Origin: Lunularia cruciata
Lineage: Eukaryota; Streptophyta; Marchantiopsida; Lunulariales; Lunulariaceae
Length of the DNA stretch: 64,000 nt
NCBI GenBank assembly: GCA_948567375.1
Contig: OX419760.1
Span: forward strand, 54,932,001-54,996,000
Direction of reading: 5' to 3'
The notes beneath the pieces are model-generated. The model was given only the letters and a program-made list of their open reading frames with translations, had not been told where the DNA came from and did no database searches. The translations under genes were made by a program, and so were the position numbers. Positions 12,656 through 28,561 of this stretch are shown here, in pieces. The number at the start of each line of letters is the position of its first letter. The first letter of the stretch is position 1.

Positions 12656-13470
12656 TCAAACATGCTTTTTGTTGATCTCAAACTTCTCATGCATGAGATA
12701 TCCACTCTGCAGAATTGACCCTTCCTCACAATGTCACTCAAATCTCCCAACGAATATGTCACAGTCCTTTGAAATTTTCCACACTTGATCACAACTCTAG
12801 GGCGTCCCTCCCTGCAAAATTTTAGATCTTTTCATCGAGCCATTTGGCCTAGACACCTTTCTATTCAGCACCCATATTTCAGATTTGGTCTGAAAACCAC
12901 CCCCCTCACTTCAAAAACTCATAACGCACTGCACAAAAATGATCTCTCTCTAATTTTTGTGGCACCAGGTAGGATACAATGCACTGAATTTTCTTGGAAA
13001 TTTTCAGGACAATTCACTAAAAATTGAAGAAATGGCAGACTCTATACAATTTTCCAGAGAGCATGCAGTTGCGGGAGCACTTTACCCTATCAACTTTCAA
13101 AAATTCTAGCCCAGTGCGCATAGAAGCTCTCTCAATAATTTGAAGTGTGCTAACTGAAAGATAACCCAAGCTATCATGTGTAGAAATCTCAAGTCCAGAT
13201 CTCAAACTTGAGATTTTGCCCAAAATCACCTTAATCCCCAAAATCTGCAATCCACCTCACACAATCTCTCCAATTCCTCTCATGTGTACAAGATGTACAA
13301 AATCACCTCAAAGACATCATAATGAACTACAGGGTATACAAATGGATCTTGGTTCTCTAACATAAGTTCAGCCCTCTCCTCTCCTAATGTTCTCTCCAAG
13401 TGAGCTCTCATAGCCTCCTTCTGCCTAATGTAGAATTGGACGCGGAACATTATCTTGCCTTCTAGAGAGG
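12656..13470 (-). other. Gypsy-1 5' leader
   Basis: About 0.8 kb lies between the primer-binding site and ORF0. A short frame starts next to the primer-binding site (13280-13513, e.g. RVQFYIRQKEAMRAHLERT) and looks coding-like, rich in Glu and Arg. It ends shortly after a GAG|GTGATT that could serve as a splice donor. That joining to ORF0 is speculation. Nothing else was recognised. Confidence 0.35.
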
Positions 13471-13487
13471 TCCCGACAACGGAACCA
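13471..13487 (-). promoter_or_regulatory. Gypsy-1 primer-binding site, tRNA-Glu type
   Basis: In element sense, four bases after the 5' LTR comes TGGTTCCGTTGTCGGGA. It is complementary to the 3' end of plant cytosolic tRNA-Glu, as I recall that sequence, with one mismatch. This is where minus-strand DNA synthesis would be primed, and it confirms that 13492-14170 is the 5' LTR. Confidence 0.8.
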
Positions 13488-13491
13488 AAAA

Positions 13492-14170
13492 TGTGAGCCG
13501 GCCTGTCTCTCACTCAGGATGAACCTCTGATGGCTATTATGGTAGCGCACCATGGACTAAGAAGGCAAGGAACCCCAACTCCATCATACTCCTCCAAGGC
13601 TAACACTCCAAGACTCAAGACATTGCTCACTAGAGAACTCAATGAGAGAGAGATAGTTGCAAATGAAAGGATGATGAGTACCTCCTCACTCCTTGTTTAT
13701 ATACTTGTGAAATAGTTACGTACCAAAGTTACTAATTACCGTAGTAACTCAAGTTACTAGACTAAAAGTCAAGTAAAGTCAAAAAGTAGAAAGGAATATC
13801 CATTCACATGGGCATATTCCCCTTATCTTGACCCAACCACTAAAGCAAGGATTCCTTCACATGGGCTATCCTTGGACTAAAGAAGAATCCAAAACAAAAA
13901 GGCTTGCGGGCCCAAGAGTTCTCAACTCTTTCCCCAAAGCCAAACACCTAGGAATAATACCAAGTCAACACACTAAAATCCAAAATAGTGGTGCTCATCT
14001 TTTCTACTTCCTCTAAAGTAAGGTCCCATCTATCTTAGCTATGACTAACTTTAGCTAACCATGACTAATATAGAACCATCCTTTATCTCTATATAAATAA
14101 TATCTCTTAAGTACTTGTAATACCAAGCTAAATATCACAATACCACACACATGCACAAATGGGTGTTACA
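13492..14170 (-). repeat. Gypsy-1 5' LTR
   Basis: 679 bp, the pair of 6369-7047. In element sense the TATATAAAC promoter box lies near 13692-13703, placing transcription start around 13665 and leaving a short R-U5 before the primer-binding site. The boundary with the host LTR is at 14170/14171. Confidence 0.93.
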
Positions 14171-14171
14171 G

Positions 14172-14941
14172 TACAAAGACCAAGAAGAAGAAGAAGAGAA
14201 GAAGAAGACTTTGATGAAATGGAATACTTGTCATAGATTGTGGGTCCATTGTTATCACTGTTGAACAAGAAGAAGAAGGAGATACAAGAAGATCATCTGG
14301 AGGTGAAGAATGAGTTGCAAGTGATGAATTATTTGATTCAAGAAGCAAGAGAATTGAAGGAGATGTTAACCCAAAGGGAAGAAGAAGCTAAAGAACTTTG
14401 GGTGGATGTAGTCTTAAGGAAGAAGACTGTAGAGAATTTGAAAGAGAGTTTTGAGAGGTGTGGTAGAGAGATGAACAATGAAGCCAAAGAGTTGAAGGAG
14501 CAAAAAGTGTTGATTGAGAAGATGAAAAGTGAGGTAAGCAAAGCTCATATTGAAATCATACATGCAAAGGCAATGGCGGTTGTGATGGAGCAGGGATTAG
14601 AGAGCCTGAAGAAGAGTGCCATAGAGAAAGATCAAGCATGGTAGAGGGAGTTAGCAGTCTGACACCAAGAGGAAGAAAGATTGAGAAGTCTGGTAAGAAG
14701 TTTATGTGGAGTTAGATTACTCAATATGTGGAGGAGAAGAAGATGATGGAAGTTGAGTACAAAGGTGAGTTAAAGATATATAAAGAAGAGTTGAAGGTAG
14801 AACAATCTTGGGGGTATGCATTGGAGTCGGTAGGAAAAGTTGTTGGGAGAATGAGAGTGATATTGAGCACAAAATCTGAATGGAAGTTGCAAGGAAGTGA
14901 GATTGCATTGTTTGATATTCATATTTCTGAAGATAGATAAG
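14172..14941 (+). pseudogene. LTR-encoded ORF, second half (coiled coil), decayed copy
   Basis: This continues the ORF begun at 4330-5594. A Lys/Glu-rich heptad-like coiled coil runs over 14240-14644 (for example KELKEQKVLIEKMKSEV) and on to about 14940, matching the C-terminal half of the ORF at 36588-39158. An amber codon at 14234-14236 sits at exactly the place where the 35797-39570 copy also has one (37695-37697). The TATA-like stretch that follows the ORF in other copies is missing here. Confidence 0.7.
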
Positions 14942-15553
14942 CAAAGTGTTGTGTCTTAGTGCTTGTTAATTGAGCTTAATTCTAAGTATCAAGTTTGTGT
15001 CTATGTTTGTGAGTGTGTGGAGAATTTCAAAGTGCAATTCCGTGTGCTTTTTGGATGTTGGATGTTGGATTCCATAGCACTGATCTTCATTCTATGTGTT
15101 TGATCTTGAGTGAAGTCCAATCAAAGCAATGCCTTGATAGATCTGAAAGGAATTGTAGTATTCTGCATTTTGTGAGTGCAATGTGAATTTGATATGAAGC
15201 AATTTTGATCAAGAAAGTTGTGCCTTTAGTTGAGGGGTGGAACACAATTCTGAGGTGAAGTTGTTTTACAATGAAGTAGCCATCTTCAGGAGAATCTGAA
15301 TCATCACAATCAAAAGTTGTTTGGAAATATTGGATAGTATAGTGATTATGAGTGTTAAATTGTGATGAGACTATGATCAGTGCTTGTTACTCTCTTTTGG
15401 GTGTGGTTTCTACTTGAGAGATTGAAGACGTAACCAAGAAGAATTGAATTTTTATCTTTTACTTCATATTTGACCATTTCTGACTCGTATCTTTGTGGGA
15501 ACAAAATTTACTTACTTGATTACCACAAAAGTGATACTCGCCTAGTTGTCACA

Positions 15554-15876
15554 AATAATGTGCTCAATTTATTGTTGCATAACAATGATAACTTTGGGTA
15601 TTGCCACCATGGCTACTACTTTATCAGACTACCTACAATTTATCTAAGTTAATACGTAGATGCACACATCCACCATTCAGCATAAGTTACAATCAGAAGT
15701 ACCAAGGGTTCATCAGACAAGATAATCATATTCAAAAAATTCTGCACAAAGTGTGAGATGATTAAATGTGTGAAATGATGCTTGGGTAGTACATAAATAC
15801 AAAAATCTCAATGGTTTGGTGGAAATGGATCAGGTAAACCATAAATTCCATCCATCCGAACCTGCTTTGATACCAA
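15554..15876 (-). other. Chromovirus A 5' leader and primer-binding site
   Basis: This matches chromovirus B at 63540-63860 and resumes the element cut at 3780. The complement of 15861-15875 reads TGGTATCAAAGCAGG, the initiator-tRNA-Met primer-binding site with one mismatch, one base from the LTR. It shows that 15877-16311 is the 5' LTR in element (minus) sense. Confidence 0.85.
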
Positions 15877-16311
15877 TGTAAAAGACAAAGGAGAGAAATA
15901 GGAGAATGGAAGATTTTTAGTGAAAGATCACATTTAGAAATACTTGAATGAGAGGAAACTCTAAATGCCTAACATGAGCTTGGGCTTTGGTATTTATAAG
16001 GAACATACAAGGCTCTTGAGAAGCTTCCTAAAAGCCATCTTCTTAGAGTGCAAGCTAAGCTAAGCAAGAAGCTTCCTAAAAAGCTTCCTTCTAGAAGCTA
16101 CCTACTTGGCATGCAAGCTAAGCTAGCCATGAAACTTCCCACGAAGCTTCTCCTAAAAGTCACCACTTGACATGCACATTACACAATAGTTGGAAGGTAC
16201 AAAGTAGCTTTCTAGATGCTTCTAGAATATTCTTATAATTCTTAGCTAATTTGGCTTATTTACTACTTTGTAAGTTTTGACTAACTCATTAGTAAACTCC
16301 ATATTGTTACA
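15877..16311 (-). repeat. Chromovirus A 5' LTR
   Basis: 435 bp, from TGTAAAAGAC to TTGTTACA on the plus strand, homologous to 58636-59061. A TATAAATA box in element sense lies at 15991-15998. Upstream of it are several GAAGCTTC-like units and a perfect TTCTAGAATATTC at 16220-16232, which fits the heat-shock element pattern. The matching 3' LTR lies outside the window. Confidence 0.85.
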
Positions 16312-17870
16312 CCATAGTTCTTAAAGAATTAAATCTCCATTAACCCTTTCATTGGTTCTATGTTTATTTTTTAAATCCGTTGGTCTTAAGATAATAACAT
16401 CATGCATATTGGCAACAAAAAAATGATGATTAGCAAATTTATCACCAAATGAGCCGCATACAAAAGATCAATAATACTACTATATTTTGTGGAAGAAGAT
16501 CTTAGAGATCAAGCCATGGTTAATTTAGATAGTATTGTGTCTTCACACAAGATGTAGATGGAATGCTAAAGATGTAGATTGAATGCTAAAGTTACAAGGT
16601 CTTGAGCATCATGATTAAGCATGTATTTATGGGAAAGAGAATTGGAGGGGATAAGTTAATTGTATCTTGTGCATTACAATAAGTTAAGCTCTATTTGATG
16701 GCTTGATTCTAAGTTATTTCCTTTCCAATACTATGTGTTGAATTCCTCTCCATATTGTTTTCCTTAATGCTTATATAAGTTTGTATGTGTTTGTTGTTGT
16801 GTAGGAAGATAATGATGTGAAGAAGAAGTTGGTTAATACAAAGCTTATTGTATATAGGTGGAAGCTCAAAGATAAAGGGTCTATCCAAGAAGTAGAAGAA
16901 CTTATTACCAAGCTAGATCTAGTAGGTGAATCATTCCTTTGTGCTTTAATACCTTGGTGTGAAATTATCAAAGCTTGGAAGATTATAGATGGTATCTCAA
17001 AGACATGTTCAAGGAAGAGATTTGCAAGTTTAGTGCAATCCACTAAAATCTAAATTAAATGCTTAGTCTTGTAACTGTTCTAGAATTGTACAATCTCTAT
17101 CTAAGCTATACTTAACTCTAACTAATCATGAATAAGTTTGAAGCTTGGTCAAATTAAAGATAAGTTATTAAACTACTCAAAATACAAAAATAGACACCCT
17201 AATAGAATATACATACACCTAGGAGTGTTATAAGATATACTTGCAGCCAAAATTCTCATCCCCCTTTTGTAAGTGCTTTAGATGCTTACTCTTCTAAATT
17301 AAAGTAGTTTAGATTATTATTGTTTACTTTACATACTTATCATATCCCTTTGTCGAATGATAATTTCCATTTCACTATACATGATCTCCACTTTGATTTC
17401 TCCATCATCGTTCCCCATTGGTTCTTATTGCTATAGGAGTTGTTGTCTCATGTCCATGGACATCTTTTGTTGTTGTTTCGATGTCTAAATTAGAATTTAA
17501 ATATTAATCACATCTAGTCACCTTTAAAAGAACAAATAAAGCACTACCAAACTTCTTTCTCCATGATGGAACAACCCAATTCATTCATGGCAATAAATTC
17601 TCAAAATACCTTGGACTAGAAACCACCTTCTTTTGAAGTATTGATGCCAATTCTAATTAAATGATCAAAATATCATTATGGAGTTAAAATAATAATCAAC
17701 TGCATAAATTTTACTCGTCTTAACGCAATCTAGTGAACACATACTCTTGGTAGATGGTTTTAACAATGGACTTACAACTTCACGACAAATTTGGCGTTTC
17801 TTACTAATTGTGACTTGGCTGTCCTTGACACTCATAGCTAAATCTCATGCGTAGTTAAAGAAAACTCATG
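16312..17870 (+). other. Unassigned region with a possible exon fragment at 16805-17053
   Basis: Mostly AT-rich sequence without recognisable genes. At 16790-16804 a pyrimidine/T-rich run ends in GTGTAG and is followed by an 83-codon open frame to TAA at 17051-17053 (contains KLVNTKLIVYRWKLKDKGS). This looks like a 3'-terminal exon or its remnant. The protein is not recognised, and no upstream exon was found, so it may equally be chance. Confidence 0.3.
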
Positions 17871-17879
17871 TCTTTGTGA

Positions 17880-18930
17880 AACCAATCTCTACTCTTCTTG
17901 TCTCTAAGGGGATCCTGAATTTGCAACTCCTTCAGCTCCGGCTATGTGAGATTTGCCCCTATTGTCAAAAGATTCCGGGGCAAATCCAAATAGTGAGGTA
18001 CCCAAAGAAACAGTCACCATTCAATCATTCTCATGCAAATGCAGACTTTGAACCGATCTCTACTCTTCTTGTCTCTCTACCAAAGGGGATCCTGAATTTG
18101 CAACTCCTCCAGTTCCCCTATGTTAAACCCTGCTGTTAAAAGATGTATCCTACTGTCAAAAGATTCCGTGACAAATCAAAATTTGCGACTTCCCTGTTAT
18201 GGTTAATCATGCATAAAGACAAATTCTGCAGCTCGAACAAAGTTCCGAAAGACTGCACTTGACTGCACTTGACTAAAGCAATCCCCGACAAATTTCAGGA
18301 CTTGCGACTCGTTGAAAGTTCCCAAAGAAACAGGGACTGGACTTGTCAAAGCATGCCCCGACAAATTTTAGAATGTGCAACTCGAACATAGTCCCCAAAG
18401 GAGCAGGGACTGCACTTGTCAAAGCATTCCCTGACAAAATTCAGACCTTGTAACTCGAACGAAGTCCCCGAAGAAGCAGTGGTTGCACTTGTCAGAACAT
18501 TCCCCGACAGATCCAGAACTTGCAACTTCTTCAGATCCCCTATTGAGATGATATCCTCTTGTCGAATTGTTAATGTAGAGAAATAGTTCCTCTAAATAAG
18601 AAGAAACGAGAGGGCGACCGCGCAGAAAACACGAAGGATGGGAAACCCCATCAAGCCGTACAAGGTGAGACAACATAGGTAAAATGGGGCTAAGCCCCGA
18701 TAGAGTCGATATGAGAAATGGACAAGCTTCTCAATGGTTTCTCTATACAAGCTTCTAAACAGCTCCTCTAAATTGGACAAGCTTTCCAAGGAATCAGGGA
18801 TTTGCCTGACATTCCTTGACAATTGCAGAATTTGCAACTCCTTCATTTTCCCTATCTGAGATGGTCTTCAAGTTGTTGCTGCCAAGTAGAGAGAGCTCTA
18901 AAACTACAGGTTTGAACAGCTCTTGCAATA
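17880..18930 (-). pseudogene. LRR-domain remnant, disease-resistance (NLR)-like
   Basis: The minus strand shows at least five tandem units of about 70-75 bp (clear at 18200-18560). They read as degenerate leucine-rich repeats of roughly 24 residues, with recurring LSGxxL and LGTxxELQxL patterns. The best unit is at 18740-18850: KMKELQILQLSRN then IPDSLESLSNLEEL. A frameshift just before that unit and many stops show it is broken. Two similar units lie at 17880-18130. LRRs of this LPDSxxxLxxLxxLxLSxN kind are typical of plant NLR receptors, but no NB-ARC or TIR domain is in the window, so the parent family is an inference. Confidence 0.6.
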
Positions 18931-19415
18931 TAAGTGGATAGAGGAGCCATGTATGCTGACTATGACATTGAAGTCTACAAACCTAAGTTCATAAGTTTCC
19001 AGCAATTGCTAGGTTGTCTTCCTTTCTTTGAATTAAAGACCAACACCTTGCGGAGCATGTACATGGATAAACGAAAGTTCATTTAAAAGCTTTGAAACAG
19101 ATTTGATTCACTTATAATAATGTTATAATAACGTTAAAACCCAGGTATCGGATTTTCTGAGTTTCCGCTTAGTTAACCTAACTCAATGTCAGCTATTTGC
19201 TTGGATTATTACCCTCGGTCCGCTCAAAGAGAAGCAAATAATACTTGTTTCGTGCGATATTTAGCATCCGAAATATGGAAGGCTCAAAAATGTAACCGCC
19301 GGGAAGGACCAAGGAGAAACCTCCAGTTGTTCTCCCTTCACTACGGATTGCAGATGACAATGGATCTACAAAAATATACTGTCATAGTCTGTGGAAGGAG
19401 ATGTACATCTAGCGA
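18931..19415 (-). other. Region downstream of tubulin exon 4B
   Basis: The part near 19150-19415 is the expected 3' untranslated region if exon 4B is used. The part near 18950-19130 may hold further LRR debris. No canonical AATAAA signal in minus sense was noticed. Confidence 0.3.
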
Positions 19416-20132
<717 letters not shown>

Positions 20133-20713
20133 TCACAGCAAATTTCTCTGGAGACTCAAGTTCTCATTGTAGATAATATGAGAAACGTGTCCTCCTAGGA
20201 GGAAGTGCGCGAACATCGACTAATGCCTGCATCGATGTGTCTGTGAATCAGCCAAGTTAGTGGAACAGCTTAAGAGAAAGCGGAACCAGTGGAGTATGGT
20301 GTAAATAGAGTAGTAAATCATGAATACAAAAACCTGAGACGATGGCAAGGGACATTTCTCCGCCAATCTACTTCAACAGCTTAATGATTAGTTGCGTAAG
20401 CAGTTTTTTTCTCTGCAGATTTTGTGAGAAAGGAAGGGAGTTGCAAAAAGAAAGCATATTTAGTTTCTTCTGTAAGGTGCTTCATCTGCAGCTGATCATC
20501 CCCGAAGTATCTATTGTACCATCCTTCTGATCGCAGCAGGAATTTTACCCCTCGTACAGGTTCGGGTGGTCCGCATCCTCTAATCACTCAAACACATTTA
20601 CGATGGAGCAATACTGGCAGTGGCTAGCTGGGATGTGATGTGGGACATGAGTTAGCAGAGCAGGAAGTGGATTGGCACCCTGAAAATCTGGCATGTTGAC
20701 CGCAGTAGCATCT

Positions 20714-20718
20714 TAAAA
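20714..20718 (-). terminator. Pol III oligo-T terminator for tRNA-Phe
   Basis: The transcript strand shows a TTTT run about a dozen bases after the tRNA 3' end, the usual RNA polymerase III stop. Confidence 0.6.
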
Positions 20719-20728
20719 GAAGAGATGG

Positions 20729-20753
20729 TGCGGTGAGAGTGGATCGAACACCC

Positions 20754-20796
<43 letters not shown>

Positions 20797-20801
20797 CCCG
20801 C
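20729..20801 (-). tRNA. tRNA-Phe (GAA)
   Basis: A 73-nt gene starting GCGGGGATAGCTCAGTTGGG. The anticodon loop CTGAAGA is closed by the stem CAGAC/GTCTG-type pairing, giving anticodon GAA. A-box (TAGCTCAGTTGG) and B-box (GGTGTTCGATCC) promoters are intact. Compared with the plant nuclear tRNA-Phe I recall, the T stem has two changed bases, leaving one G-U pair. CCA happens to follow the discriminator base in the genome (complement of 20726-20728), which is not needed in a nuclear gene. It lies between the two tubulin terminal exons on the same strand, so a transcript reading through to exon 4B would contain it within an intron. Confidence 0.95.
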
Positions 20802-21414
20802 ACATGTTCCAGTTAGTAATATTTTAATAAATTTATCTGATCAAACTACATTTCCTACCAGTTCCCGTCACTGGAGAAAATATTGGGCATTAGCATATGT
20901 GACATGAATAATGACGCAATCCCTGTTCGAGCAAATATGGGCTCTTGGTATTCTTTCAAATTTGAACTCCAGTAAAGAAATCAAACATGGCCTGGATTTG
21001 ACACAAGTGTCCTTGATATTTAACGGTGCTGATATCCAAAAGAATAGTGATGGAACGACCGGCTACATCAAAGATTTGTCACCATACAGATCAAGTTGAA
21101 AATGACAACGATTTGATGTGATAATTGCATTTTCTTACGTAAAGTAGATGAGCACAGTAGAATAAAACATGATATCGGTGGGTGATGGTTCTAACATCAC
21201 CACACACGATCTTATGTTTGAGTTGCTTTAATGAAGCCTTCCAATTTGGGGACACAAACCAGCAACGGGTACCAAGATTGGATGAAGGCTGTCAATTGTG
21301 CCAATATGTTACGGACTCGGAGGATAAGAGGTATGGGTCAATCAAAGCCCCTGCTCTTCAAATAAGAGATTCCAAGAGAATGAAAAGAGGACGAAAGAGA
21401 TATTAAGCATCAAA

Positions 21415-21720
21415 GCAACCATTTCCAGTGAATGACAATGATAACCGAATGAACAAACAAATTTACGGATGAATCGTTGTGGGCGGAATCACAAATGATA
21501 ATGCAAATGAATGAGTAGTGTATGTGAATGTGAAGTGTGTATTCGAAGTGTAGTGCATGTGAGTAGTGTATGTGTGTGAATGAATGAGAGTCGGGCGGGC
21601 CTGAGAACAGATCACAAACGGTAATGCGAATGATTTGGGGCGGCACTTCACAGATGATGATGATGTAAATTGGTGTATGAACGAATGTGCGAATGAATGA
21701 ATGACAGTGCACCATGCCTG
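21415..21720. repeat. Low-complexity GAATGAATG/TGTGAATG repeat tract
   Basis: About 300 bp of imperfect GAATGAATG, TGTATGTGTG and TGAATGTGAA units. It contains two diverged copies of a longer segment (around AATCACAAATGATAATGC at 21487 and GATCACAAACGGTAATGC at 21609). Open frames across it on the minus strand are rich in His, Ile and Ser as the repeat dictates, and are not taken as genes. Confidence 0.7.
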
Positions 21721-22515
21721 TTGAGGATCACCGTTTCGACGCGAGACTTACTAGATTTAGCCAGTAGGTTCGGATTCAAGAATCCGACCTTCAGCAAGTA
21801 CATTATGCAGTAAGGAGAATCAGGTGGAAGTTAGGGCATGAAGCCAAGAGTTCGACACAAAGAATCTGAAGTTCCAAGAGGTTGATTATCAGCAGCAGGT
21901 TTCTGAGGGACGAAGTCGGAAGGGAAATCGACATGGAGGGTTGGTCGTGAGCAAAGAATTTGGGGTGTGGGAGAAGCAAAATGACTGGAGGTTTAGGGTT
22001 TGGTTGGTAGAAGACTCGCAGAGACAGCTGAGGTCGGGACGAAGGTATGATAAGCCTGCCACACCCACTTGTCCTCCAATTTTTGGAGCAGGATGAGTGA
22101 AAAGTGGGTATCACCAGGGGTACAGTGAACTTGGCGATGGTATACTCGGTATAAGAAATTTGTATATTTGATTGCAGGAGGAACTGCAACGCTTCTGACA
22201 GTGCTCTCTTACATTCTCTCTTGATTTGGGGGCGCATGCTCAAGCTTTGTCATTAAAGATCAAATCTTTTAAACTGCATCTGTCAGTGACCTTCTGTGCA
22301 ATGAACTACGCTCATCAGTTCCTTCCGACAGAAACGAAACATACATAGACATTAGTCTGCAGAATCGCATTCTCTATGTCTAGTGAGCAATTTCCTGGAG
22401 AGATTTTCGCACTCGAGAAAAGTTAGAACCCTAAAAACGTTCCAACTTCCGCTTTCTCTCTCTTGTGATTGGAGTTTACATATTTTACATCCTGCGAAAG
22501 GGCGGATCTAGTACC
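21721..22515 (-). other. Region between repeat tract and tubulin exon 4A, with a telo-box-like motif
   Basis: The part near 22300-22515 is the expected 3' untranslated region of the gene ending in exon 4A. The complement of 21992-22001 reads AAACCCTAAA, like the telo-box found in promoters of plant translation genes. A 146-codon open frame (21803-22243, minus) has no recognised relatives and unremarkable composition. I see no support for a gene. Confidence 0.3.
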
Positions 22516-26340
<3,825 letters not shown>

Positions 26341-28561
26341 ATTACCGTTATCCTCACAACTAATAGATTTTTCTTTATATTATTAAAAAAATAACATTTG
26401 TCATAGAATCAGTTTAAATTGGTTTTGCAATTGATAGAATACAATGAATATTTTCATCATCTGTAGCATAAACTTTTTATTACCCTCTTAACCTTTTTTC
26501 TCGTAACTTAACAATTTTGCAACGTAACATGCTAAGCAGAGCACTGTTATATTTAACTTGAGCTATGAATGTGAGGTTCTGATTATCTTGTGTAGATATA
26601 GAATATATATTAAAATCTTTATTAAAATTTTCTTTCATTAAGTATAATGGTAAAATACACCATGTAGCAGAATGAAAAAAGAAGATGGTAAAAATAGTTT
26701 TCACTCTATATTTAATAATGTCTGGTCATTAAAAACTTACTGCAATGAGTTCAATCAAATACAGCTCAAAATATTTTTTCTTTTATAACTTGATATTGGT
26801 TAAAAAAAGGACTTTGATGTAATATGAGAATCCGAAAATGAAAGCTGAATTTATTATGATTAAGAAGAAAAACGGTTTAAAATCTGACTTTCAATGGACA
26901 TGATTCAAGATCTGTATAAAATGATTCAAACTGCATAAAAAGAAATATATTGTAATTTGACTATTATAATAGTTCAAACGCTAAAAATAAACAGAGAAAA
27001 GATTAAAAAAATGTTTGATATGGTTATTGATATAGGACATAACTATTGTAAAATAGGGTTTCATATTCATTAAAATAGTCAGAAAGATGCCTATTAAAAT
27101 ATAAGTGTATATAAGTCCCTTTCATGTTGTACTTACTTCAGGTAATCAACAGATTCTTAAAACTTTTAATAGTTGATTGAAATTATATTTAATTAATTAA
27201 TTCGATAATAATTTATTAATTTATATGATACAATGTGGTATGATAGAAATGATTGTATTTATGATACACAATTTCCAAACTATACATATAATCTAAATTA
27301 CAACTATGCGTCCAACTATAACACCCTTTATATTCGACCTTTAACAGTCTTTTGAGTTTTTCTCATTTTTCTTAGTAAAATTTCCAATAGCTTTGTGAAG
27401 CCTGATTGTATTGTCAAAATTGACAATTAGCTCTTCAAATACCGCCAATTCCAAATCCAAATGATATCTTAACAATAGAACCAAAGACCATACACTAGAG
27501 CATCAACAAGCTAAGAAAGCAAGACAAGTCGGAGCCCTTGTGGTGTGATGTGAATAAAAGCAACTATAACATTTTACAAAACTCTTGAATTCACTCCATA
27601 CCATTCTACTCCTCTGATTATGTGTAGGTTTTGTGTTGCAAAAAGATTTGCATGTACTACACCAATGAGAAAGTAGTCCTTGTGCAACCTCCTCCTTAAG
27701 CTCTCGAAGGTTTCTTGTATGTAGAACACTCTTATTGGGGAGGACTTCTACCAGAGTACACAAGCAAACTACTCATTGTTTGCTTTCATTTCTATGGGTA
27801 TTAAGTTGGATGGTTTTAAACAAATGCAAGAAAAGATATGCTCATATGACAAGAATTTGGCACTTCAAATTTGCCTTTCTCTTCCCTTTTTGCTTAGATG
27901 CATAGATTTTTACTATTTTCGGTTCCACAAAAGAATATATCATACAATCAAAAGTTACTCGCCCAAGTGAGAAGTCAACTGAAGTATGCCCAACCCAAAT
28001 TTATGTCTATGATACTAGAATGAAGTTTCTTTTGTATCATACTTGTGTTACAAAATACACCATATGAAGCATTAGTGATATTTTTAATATTGCAAACTCA
28101 TATTTTGCCAACTTCCCTTTTATGTTAACTAACAACCTAGACATTAGTGCAAATAGTGGAATCAATCAAAGGGTTTTCAATGCTTTATTCACTTCACAAG
28201 TTGCAATAGGATAGAGAGAAGTAAAGAATGTGATGATCTACCTACAAGAGATATTATTGCTCATTCAAGAACATAAAAAATATTATATGTTTTGGACTAA
28301 GTGGTAGTTATGACCTCATACGATACCCACTTCTCTTTCCTTGGTGAGTAAGAGCTAGCATTCAAGCTCATAAAATATGTTGGTTCATACCAAAAGGTTT
28401 TAACAAAGGATTATTATTATATTGTCTCTTAATACAAGAGAGTACTCTATCCTTGATATCACATCATTTTTAGAGCTTGAGCTAGTTTGTAAGGACAATT
28501 CAATGTTTATCTTGGCAAATCACAATTGAACCAAAACCACTCACGAATTGCCTAGTGAAGG
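26341..28561. other. AT-rich intergenic DNA, no gene recognised
   Basis: Strongly AT-rich to about 27330, then moderately so. Only short open frames occur on either strand, none with a known motif. No LTR ends, inverted repeats or RNA genes were noticed. Confidence 0.5.

Larger units (their letters stand above)
6369..14170 (-). mobile_element. Gypsy-1: near-intact, very young Ty3/gypsy (non-chromovirus) retrotransposon
   Basis: A 7802-bp element has two 679-bp LTRs that I find to differ at a single base. It has a primer-binding site matching tRNA-Glu, and a gag-protease-RT-RNase H-integrase polyprotein frame on the minus strand. No chromodomain follows integrase, and integrase shows the GHFAGKV...PFEKWGIDFVGP pattern of the Tat/Athila side of Ty3/gypsy. 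The flanks read AGTAC before 6369, and GTAC follows 14170 directly. That is a 4-bp duplication if the LTR ends CA, or 5 bp if its last A is counted in the target. It lies inside the solo Athila-like LTR. Two nonsense codons in pol make it non-autonomous. A second, older copy is at 53094-58635. Confidence 0.95.
3781..15553 (+). mobile_element. Athila-like long solo LTR, itself interrupted by two younger insertions
   Basis: It starts TGTGGTACCCACATTTTTTG at 3781 and ends AGTTGTCACA at 15553, the same termini as the other long LTRs. Its own sequence is 3781-5605, 6334-6368 and 14171-15553. The gaps are the family-B LTR and the young gypsy element. It is flanked by AAGAA (3776-3780) and AATAA (15554-15558), a 5-bp target-site duplication with one mismatch. 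Chromovirus B (around 63520-63545) supplies the empty site: the chromovirus sequence is continuous there. No second LTR or internal gag-pol remains, so it is a solo LTR. It carries a decayed copy of the LTR-encoded ORF. Confidence 0.88.

Noticed and set aside
3781-15553. The long repeat as a DNA transposon with weak terminal inverted repeats (TGTGGTACCC versus TGTGACAACCC)
   Set aside because: The same repeat flanks a gag-pol interior in direct orientation, with a polypurine tract and a primer site exactly at its edges, which makes it an LTR.
18200-18560. Regular ~72-bp repeats considered as a CRISPR array or satellite
   Set aside because: Units vary as coding LRRs do, there are no unique spacers, and the DNA is eukaryotic.
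21410-21715. Minus-strand 101-codon frame rich in His and Ile
   Set aside because: Produced by the GAATGAATG/TGTGAATG low-complexity tract.
21992-22001. Telomere-like TTTAGGGTTT as an interstitial telomere
   Set aside because: A single unit only, so at most a telo-box motif.
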